Shown piece by piece: positions 58,903 to 64,000 of a stretch of DNA of 64,000 nt. A program made the translations under genes and the position numbers. The notes beneath the pieces are model-generated. The model was not told the DNA's origin. It made no database searches and saw only the letters and a list, made by a program, of their open reading frames with translations. The DNA is taken from positions 1 through 64,000 of the forward strand of contig QAKK01000035.1 of NCBI GenBank assembly GCA_003343845.1, given 5' to 3'. Position 1 is the stretch's first letter. Each line of letters begins with the position of its first letter. The DNA is from Oscillospiraceae bacterium (GTDB lineage: Bacteria > Bacillota > Clostridia > Oscillospirales > CAG-272).

Positions 58903-59784
58903 ATGGAACCGATTTTTCACAACACGGGACGCATTTTCTATCTCGGCGGTCCGAACTATGCGGAAAATGACTTCTTTTTCATTGAAAGCATGGGGGACAA
59001 CCTGCCCTCTCCCGCCTACACATTCCACCGCGAACGCAAAAAGAACGACAGAAAAAGCATCTATGTCTTTGAGCACGTCATCAGCGGTAAGGGCTATATC
59101 GAATGCGGCGGGCGGCACTATGAGGTCAAGGCAGGGGATTTCTATTTTCTGAGCCGCCTCTATTCGCACAAATACTGGTCGGACAAAAACGACCCCTATC
59201 ATAAGATCTGGATCAACGCGGGCGGACGCCTGCTGGACGGCGTGGTCAACGCCTGCGGCTTCACCGACGGCGCGGTGGTCGTGCCCGGCTCGGACACACT
59301 GCACTACTTTGAGGAGCTGCATGAGACGCTGGCGGATGTCAATGCCGAAAACGCGGCGGAACGCATCCGCATCAGCGAGGGCATTCTCTGTCAGATGCTG
59401 CTGACCGCGCGGGACGAGCTGTACCGGCATCAGCGTGCCGCAGTCAGCACCGCCGAGCGCATCAAGGACTTCATCGACTCGGGACTGGGCTATGACATGT
59501 CGCTGGACGACATCGTGCGGCACTTCTACCTGAATAAGTCCTACATCATCAGCATTTTCGGCGCCAAATACGGCTGTACGCCGAAGCAGTATATTCTCGA
59601 CCGCAAAATACAGGCGGCGCGCACGCTTTTGGAGGAGGACTGTGATACCATCGCCGAGATCGCGGACACCCTGCACTTTTCCTCGTCGCAGCACTTCTCG
59701 GCGTCCTTCAAGAAAAATGTCGGCGTCTCACCGGATGCCTACCGAAAAGCCTTCCGCCAAAAGCAGGAATCGACGGCAGACTGA
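58903..59784 (+). CDS. AraC-family transcriptional regulator
   Basis: 293 residues. A cupin-like N-terminal ligand domain (~20-150; HVISGKGYIECGGRHYEVKA with the metal-type beta-barrel) and a C-terminal pair of helix-turn-helices (~190-285; MSLDDIVRHFYLNKSYIISI, then IAEIADTLHFSSSQHFSASF). Such regulators usually respond to a sugar and activate catabolic genes. No operon sits beside it; the SLH-GH43 gene and queT flank it. Its target is not determined. Confidence 0.9.
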   Translation: MEPIFHNTGRIFYLGGPNYAENDFFFIESMGDNLPSPAYTFHRERKKNDRKSIYVFEHVISGKGYIECGGRHYEVKAGDFYFLSRLYSHKYWSDKNDPYHKIWINAGGRLLDGVVNACGFTDGAVVVPGSDTLHYFEELHETLADVNAENAAERIRISEGILCQMLLTARDELYRHQRAAVSTAERIKDFIDSGLGYDMSLDDIVRHFYLNKSYIISIFGAKYGCTPKQYILDRKIQAARTLLEEDCDTIAEIADTLHFSSSQHFSASFKKNVGVSPDAYRKAFRQKQESTAD

Positions 59785-59790
59785 ATCAAG

Positions 59791-59824
59791 CAAGGCATAC
59801 GTTTTTGCGCGTATGCCTTTTTTG
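59791..59824 (+). terminator. Terminator of the AraC-family gene
   Basis: AAGGCATACG-N8-CGTATGCCTTTTTT just after the stop. Confidence 0.82.
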
Positions 59825-59891
59825 CAATTTTTCCGGCATGCATGCAATAAAATACGCTTCCCGCGCATTTACAGGATGAAAGGTGTGAGAC

Positions 59892-60479
59892 ATGTTGATT
59901 TTTTCTTACGAAAAAACGAAACAACAGGAGACGGAGAACACGCTGCTGGATACATTGCTCGGGCGGATCGCCATCGGCGACACCGCGGCGCTCGAAGCAC
60001 TGTATCGCCGCACGCAAACGGCAGTCTACAGTTTTGCCCTTTCTGTTTTGAAGAACGCACACGATGCAGAGGATGTGCTGCACGACTGTTATGTCGCCGC
60101 GTGGAACAGTGCCGCGCAGTATCACTCGCGGGGCAAACCCATGGCATGGCTGATTACGATTGCGAAGAATCTGTGCCTTCAGCAGCTGCGCGCGCAGCGC
60201 AAAACGGCAGACATGCCGGAGGATATGCATGCATTTTTACCGGCGGATTCCGCCGGCATGTCCGTCGAGGACCGCACCGTACTGTCAGCATGTATGCGGC
60301 AGCTGTCCGACGGGGAGCGGCAAATCGTGACGCTGCACGCCGTCGCCGGTTTCAAGCATCGGGAAATTGCGGCAATTCTGCAGATGCCGCTCGCCACAGT
60401 TCTTTCAAAATACAATCGTGCCATTAAAAAACTGAAACAACATTTACAAGCAGGAGGTATCGGTCATGACAGAACATGA
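59892..60479 (+). CDS. Sigma-70 family (ECF-type) RNA polymerase sigma factor
   Basis: 195 residues. Region 2 (~17-90; HDAEDVLHDCYVAAWNSAAQ, GKPMAWLITIAKNLCLQQLR) and region 4 (~130-185; LSDGERQIVTLHAVAGFKHR, helix-turn-helix). It pairs with the following RsgI-like anti-sigma gene, whose ATG (60466) lies inside its last codons. This is the SigI/RsgI-like pairing, though the sigma factor itself is shorter than SigI. Confidence 0.88.
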   Translation: MLIFSYEKTKQQETENTLLDTLLGRIAIGDTAALEALYRRTQTAVYSFALSVLKNAHDAEDVLHDCYVAAWNSAAQYHSRGKPMAWLITIAKNLCLQQLRAQRKTADMPEDMHAFLPADSAGMSVEDRTVLSACMRQLSDGERQIVTLHAVAGFKHREIAAILQMPLATVLSKYNRAIKKLKQHLQAGGIGHDRT

Positions 60480-61701
60480 AATCAACAAAAAGCTGCGGGA
60501 TGCTTATGCGCACGCTGCACCGGATGTTTTGCCCGCCGTGCGCGCCGACTGCACAGAATCGAAAGGCGGTGTATGTATGACAACAACAAAAAAGGTAAAA
60601 CGTCCGTTTGCGCGTCTCGCCGCGCTTGCTGCATGCCTGTGCCTTGCGGCAGGCTGCATCTTCGGCTATCTGCGGTATCAGATCAACTATGCCGTGGATG
60701 CCACGGTTTCGCTGGATGTCAATCCGAGCGTAGAAATTACAGTCAACCGGAAAGAGCGGGTGCTGCAAGTCACGCCGCTGAATGCGGACGGTGAGATCAT
60801 CGTCGGCGATATGGACTTTCGCGGCAGCGACCTTCGGGTGGCAGTCAACGCAATCATCGGCTCCATGGTGCAGAACGGTTATCTGAGTGAGCTTGCGAAT
60901 TCCGTCCTCATCAGCGTTGACAACAACAATACCGAGCGCGGCGCAGCCATGCAGGCGCAGCTCACAGATGCGGTCAATCAGTTGCTGCAAACCGAAACAT
61001 TCAGCGGCGCTGTGCTGAGTCAGACCGTTACAAAAGACGACGCGCTGAAACAGCTGGCAGAAGCCTACGGCATTACCGTCGGAAAAGCACAGCTGATCCG
61101 GGACATTTTAGACGATGACGGGCGGCATACCTTCGACGAGCTGGCTTCCCTCTCCATCAACGAACTGAACCTGCTGCGGCGGGACGTATCTTCGGCGGAA
61201 ACGAAGATTGAAGCGATCGGCACCGCCAGTGAAAAAGCCTATATCGGCACGAAAAAAGCAAAAGCAATCGCCTTTGCACATGCTGGTGTGGATGCAGCAG
61301 CGGTTCTGTCCTGCAAAACCGAAATGGATACAGAAGGCGGCATCATGGTCTATGACGTTGACTTTGAAGCAGGACGCTTTGAATACGAGTATGAGATTGA
61401 TGCTGCAACCGGCAAAGTCCTGAAAGCCGAAAAAGAGATCGACGATGATGCAGCCGCATCTTCCGAAAAGCCTTTCGTCCCGACCCCGGAAATGATCGAT
61501 GAAAGCAAAGCAAAGACAACTGCTTTTGCACATGCGGACGTATCTGCCGCCGATGTGACCGATTACGAATTCAAGGTCGACACGGACGATGGAAAAACCG
61601 TCTATGAGCTGGATTTTCGGGTCAGCAGCACGAAATACGAGTATGAAATCGACGCTGCAACCGGTAAAATTCTGAAAGCCGAAAAAGAGATCGACAATTG
61701 A
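60466..61701 (+). CDS. RsgI-like anti-sigma factor with two PepSY domains
   Basis: 411 residues. Short cytoplasmic N-terminus (TEHEINKKLRDAYAHA), one membrane helix (~51-70), then the RsgI-type extracellular segment VDATVSLDVNPSVEITVNRK (~76-95) and FRGSDLRVAVNAIIGSMVQN. The C-terminal third carries two PepSY-like units (KAKAIAFAHAGVDAAAVLSC, and KTTAFAHADVSAADVTDYEF). It would hold the sigma factor at the membrane and release it on an external signal. GGAGGTATCGGTC precedes the ATG. Confidence 0.85.
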   Translation: MTEHEINKKLRDAYAHAAPDVLPAVRADCTESKGGVCMTTTKKVKRPFARLAALAACLCLAAGCIFGYLRYQINYAVDATVSLDVNPSVEITVNRKERVLQVTPLNADGEIIVGDMDFRGSDLRVAVNAIIGSMVQNGYLSELANSVLISVDNNNTERGAAMQAQLTDAVNQLLQTETFSGAVLSQTVTKDDALKQLAEAYGITVGKAQLIRDILDDDGRHTFDELASLSINELNLLRRDVSSAETKIEAIGTASEKAYIGTKKAKAIAFAHAGVDAAAVLSCKTEMDTEGGIMVYDVDFEAGRFEYEYEIDAATGKVLKAEKEIDDDAAASSEKPFVPTPEMIDESKAKTTAFAHADVSAADVTDYEFKVDTDDGKTVYELDFRVSSTKYEYEIDAATGKILKAEKEIDN

Positions 61702-61740
61702 TTTTGTTCCGGCGATGTTTTTCTTGCAAAAACGTAAAAC

Positions 61741-61770
61741 AAAAAAGACGCACTTCGGTGCGTCTTTTTT
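61741..61770 (+). terminator. Terminator of the sigma/RsgI operon
   Basis: AAAAAAGACGCAC TTCG GTGCGTCTTTTTT, perfect arms. Confidence 0.9.
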
Positions 61771-62062
61771 GTAAATCAGTGAGAATCGCGTCAGATGTCG
61801 GTCCCTACAGAATAGCGGAAGCCTTGTACAAACCGTAGAGCGCCGTCTGTCTCCCGCCGTATCTCAGCCTTCCCCAGTGGGAAAGGTGTCGCCGAAAGGC
61901 GACGGATGAGGGACTGTAGGCAGCTGGCACAGCATATCGCGACGTTTGGCATATATCAATCCCACATCGGGCACAGGATATTTTCCAATCGGGAAAACTC
62001 CGCGAGAGACTTTGCGTCTCGTACAGTTCTCTCCCAAGGGAAGCCTGAAAAGCGCTTTTCTT
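61771..62062. other. Intergenic region with interspersed repeat hairpins
   Basis: No gene. It carries CCTTCCCC-AGT-GGGAAAGG (61869-61887), GTCGCC-GAAA-GGCGAC (61888-61903), GGATGAGGG, a TTTTCC-AATC-GGGAAAA segment near 61980-61997 and CTCTCCC-AAG-GGAAG near 62030-62045. These resemble the non-coding repeat family also found at 55200-55340. Confidence 0.6.
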
Positions 62063-62395
62063 TCAGAACACCACCACAAGCAGCATCTTGAAGCGCTCCT
62101 TGCCGCGGACGGCGTGCGGGTGTCCGGCGGGCATGACGATCGACTGCCCCTCGGTGAGCGTGTAGTTCACGCCGTCGATCGTGATCTCGCCCTCGCCGTC
62201 AAGGCAGGTGACAAATGCATCGCCACCCGACTTGTGTGAGCTGATCTCCTCACCCTTGTCAAAGGCGAACAGCGTGATACTGACGGCATCGTTCTGCGCC
62301 AGCGTCTTGCTGACGACCTGTCCCTCGCCGTAGGCGACCTGATCGCGCAGGGTGAACACCTGTGCCTTTTCGATGTTCTTCATGATTTCTTTCAT
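62063..62395 (-). CDS. Small cupin-domain protein
   Basis: 110 residues forming one cupin barrel: GQVVSKTLAQNDAVSITLFA (~25-44), HKSGGDAFVTCLDGEGEITI (~54-73) and the metal-type PAGHPHAVRGKERFKM (~88-103). The start is ATG 62395 or, 18 bases earlier, ATG 62413, which overlaps the previous stop (ATGA). It is cotranscribed with the bile-salt-hydrolase-type gene. Ligand unknown. Confidence 0.78.
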   Translation of the reverse strand: MKEIMKNIEKAQVFTLRDQVAYGEGQVVSKTLAQNDAVSITLFAFDKGEEISSHKSGGDAFVTCLDGEGEITIDGVNYTLTEGQSIVMPAGHPHAVRGKERFKMLLVVVF

Positions 62396-62409
62396 TTTGT
62401 ACTGTATCC

Positions 62410-63399
62410 TCATTTGCTTGAATGTCTGTTCTGATAGAGTATCTGCGATTCGGTCACGGGCGCAAAATGGGCAAGCGTTTTTGCGTCGAGATTTTCCGCG
62501 TGCATGTCCACTGCGCTGATGCGGGAATTGTCATAGGTGGTGTAATAATAGATGCCGCGATCCGCATTGCAGCAGGAGGTGTAGATCGTGATCTCATACT
62601 TTCCCGCAGCGACCTCACAACAGCCGCGCGGCTGCTCTACCGCGCCGAGAATATGAAAGAACTGGCTCACACTCGCATTCTCATCCTCGCCCGATACCGC
62701 ATGCGCACGCACAAATGCCGCACGGACGAAGCGGGATGCCGATGAAAGATCGCCGGGCAGCCCGAGCGCACCCATGCCGCGGCTGTAGGTGCGCAGGGCA
62801 AGCGCATCCGAGAAGCGGTTCTCCGGCTGCTTCGGCGAAAGCTGCATATAGTCGTTCAGGCGGAACATCTGCATGTCGAAGGGCGGATTGTTGGTGAGCA
62901 CGCCCGCCGGGTTGTCATAGATGTGCAGCCCTGTCGCCGTGGATTCCACCGTGATCGCCTCGTTTCGGTCCGCGATCAGCCAATGGAGCTGTGCGGGCGG
63001 AAACTTGTCGGAAAACGGCGTATACGTGATGGTTGCACCGGCAAGCAGTGTGCGCGCCTCGGCGACGCTTGCCGCACTGCCGAGCAGCCAAGGGATCAGC
63101 TCAAACTGCGCGATATTCTCCCTGCCCGGCAGCACCGCCGTGTACACCGCGTTGCCGACAAAGTTGAGCCCCGCTGCGCAGAGTCCCTTCTCGTTCATCG
63201 CGTCATAATAGAGCGGGTAGCCGTCCGCCACATGCGCCATGCCGAGGATGGCATAATGCGTGTCGCGCCGCGCCGTGTGCCGGAAGTCAAGCGGAAAGGC
63301 GCGCGGGGTGAGCACGATCTCATCCCCGTAAGAAAATTCGTAGTCGAGCGTCCGCCCGAAGTAAAAATCCTTGGTCTTATACGTTGCAGCCGTGCACAT
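62410..63399 (-). CDS. Choloylglycine hydrolase family enzyme (bile salt hydrolase / penicillin V acylase type)
   Basis: 329 residues. The mature nucleophile is Cys2 (MCTAATYKTKDFYFGRTLDYE); conserved catalytic partners fall at the usual positions: Arg16, Asp19, Asn79 (GLNFVGNA), Asn170/171 (LTNNPPFD) and Arg223 (SSASRFVRAAF). This Ntn-hydrolase family deconjugates glyco- or tauro-bile acids or opens penicillin V amides. A gut setting would favour bile salts, but sequence alone does not decide. GGAGACGATTTG precedes ATG 63399. Confidence 0.9.
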   Translation of the reverse strand: MCTAATYKTKDFYFGRTLDYEFSYGDEIVLTPRAFPLDFRHTARRDTHYAILGMAHVADGYPLYYDAMNEKGLCAAGLNFVGNAVYTAVLPGRENIAQFELIPWLLGSAASVAEARTLLAGATITYTPFSDKFPPAQLHWLIADRNEAITVESTATGLHIYDNPAGVLTNNPPFDMQMFRLNDYMQLSPKQPENRFSDALALRTYSRGMGALGLPGDLSSASRFVRAAFVRAHAVSGEDENASVSQFFHILGAVEQPRGCCEVAAGKYEITIYTSCCNADRGIYYYTTYDNSRISAVDMHAENLDAKTLAHFAPVTESQILYQNRHSSK

Positions 63400-63420
63400 C
63401 AAATCGTCTCCTTGTCTGAT

Positions 63421-64000
63421 TCAATCTAAAATTCTGCCGTCGGTCGAGAGGGTCACGACCTGCCAGGGCAGGAACTTGCCGCTGTTTTGGAGCGCCGTCT
63501 TTGCCGCCTGTTCCAGCCCGCCGCAGCAGGGCACCTCCATGCGCACGACCGTCACGCTCACGATGTTGTTTGCCTTGATTATATCCGTAAGTTTGGCGGC
63601 ATAATCAGCCTCGTCGAGTTTCGGGCAGCCGATCAGCGTGATCTTGCCGCGCATGAAGTCCTCGTGCAGCCGCGCATAGGCATAGGCAGCGCAGTCGGCG
63701 GCAATCAGCAGCTTTGCCCCGTCGAAATACGGCGCATTCACCGGGACCAGCCGTAGCTGACAGGGCCACTGCGCAAGGCGGGAGACCGCCGTGCCCTGCG
63801 GTGCCGCCGCGGGTGCGTCCCCGCTCCGGTCAAAGCGGACAAGCCGTTTGCCGGGGCAGCCGCCGTGCGCATGTGCGGCAGGTGCCGCGCCCTTCTTCGC
63901 CTTGGCGGCAAGCACTGCCGCCTCGTCGTAGGCAGCCGCCTCGCGCTCGACAAAGGTGATCGCCCCCGTCGGGCAGGCGGGCAGGCAGTCGCCGAGTCCA
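63421..64000 (-). CDS. Ferredoxin-type Fe-S protein, 5' end beyond the window
   Basis: The frame is open to the window edge. At its start in the window it reads GLGDCLPACPTGAITFVERE, half a [4Fe-4S] motif with the proline of a ferredoxin site. Later parts are a linker (AAYDEAAVLAAKAKKG) and ANNIVSVTVVRMEVPCCGGL with a second Cys pair near the C-terminus, then KFLPWQVVTLSTDGRI. It resembles clostridial 4Fe-4S proteins of ~250-280 residues of unknown function. It lies 22 bases ahead of the bile-salt-hydrolase-type gene in the same direction. Confidence 0.7.
   Translation of the reverse strand, partial: GLGDCLPACPTGAITFVEREAAAYDEAAVLAAKAKKGAAPAAHAHGGCPGKRLVRFDRSGDAPAAAPQGTAVSRLAQWPCQLRLVPVNAPYFDGAKLLIAADCAAYAYARLHEDFMRGKITLIGCPKLDEADYAAKLTDIIKANNIVSVTVVRMEVPCCGGLEQAAKTALQNSGKFLPWQVVTLSTDGRILD

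Overview
The window is a GC-rich stretch of chromosome from a strictly anaerobic, fermentative Firmicute, most likely a gut Clostridia of the Ruminococcaceae/Oscillospiraceae type. This is inferred from [FeFe]-hydrogenase and NfnAB genes, an Rex-type operator, 2-hydroxyacyl-CoA dehydratase activase genes, a bile-salt-hydrolase-type enzyme, SLH-anchored glycosidases, clostridial short peptides and strong sigma-A promoters (TTGACA-17-TATAAT). No plasmid, phage, IS or CRISPR signature was found.

Layout. 1-504: tRNA-Pro(GGG) whose 3' end is repeated in two 190-bp tandem units. 676-3834: murJ, a GT4 glycosyltransferase and a VanZ-like gene in one operon. 3871-5711: a secreted GLUG-repeat protein coupled to a 52-residue peptide. 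5901-8101: an S1-domain protein with a structured leader, a cytidylate-kinase-like protein and an acetyltransferase. 8135-12382: a membrane protein and secA. 12547-13721: trmL and a Phd/Doc toxin-antitoxin pair. 13754-20174: a DUF6273-type surface protein, phosphoglucomutase, a TSCPD protein, a prephenate-dehydratase-like protein and htpG. 20371-23779: tRNA-Leu(CAA), a frameshifted hydrolase gene, an acetyltransferase, an S66 peptidase and an SDR epimerase. 24040-27679: nfnB, nfnA and an iron alcohol dehydrogenase. 27954-32004: an SLH sialidase-like protein and an orphan solute-binding lipoprotein. 32165-35082: an ECF sigma factor and a membrane LRR protein that is its probable anti-sigma partner.

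35216-43904 is the metabolic and regulatory core: a trimeric bifurcating-type [FeFe] hydrogenase operon (hydC, ATPase, hydB-like ferredoxin, hydB, hydA). Upstream of it lies a second operon with a putative sensory [FeFe] hydrogenase, two DRTGG proteins, a GHKL ATPase and a PHP protein. The two operon promoters share a 17-bp box at the same distance from the -10. An Rex-like operator lies ahead of the hydrogenase operon, and another abuts the alcohol dehydrogenase promoter. Together with NfnAB, these genes would balance NADH, NADPH, ferredoxin and H2.

44068-64000: a split dehydratase activase system, azlCD, a class I glutamine amidotransferase and a PHP phosphatase. Next comes a tandem duplication that produced two lipoproteins and a fragment of the PHP gene. 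Then follow an acetyltransferase, an SLH-GH43 surface protein, a preQ1-I riboswitch with queT, an AraC regulator, a second sigma/anti-sigma (RsgI-PepSY) pair, a cupin, a bile-salt-hydrolase-type enzyme and a ferredoxin-like gene cut by the window edge.

All functions are read from motifs and context. No database search was run.
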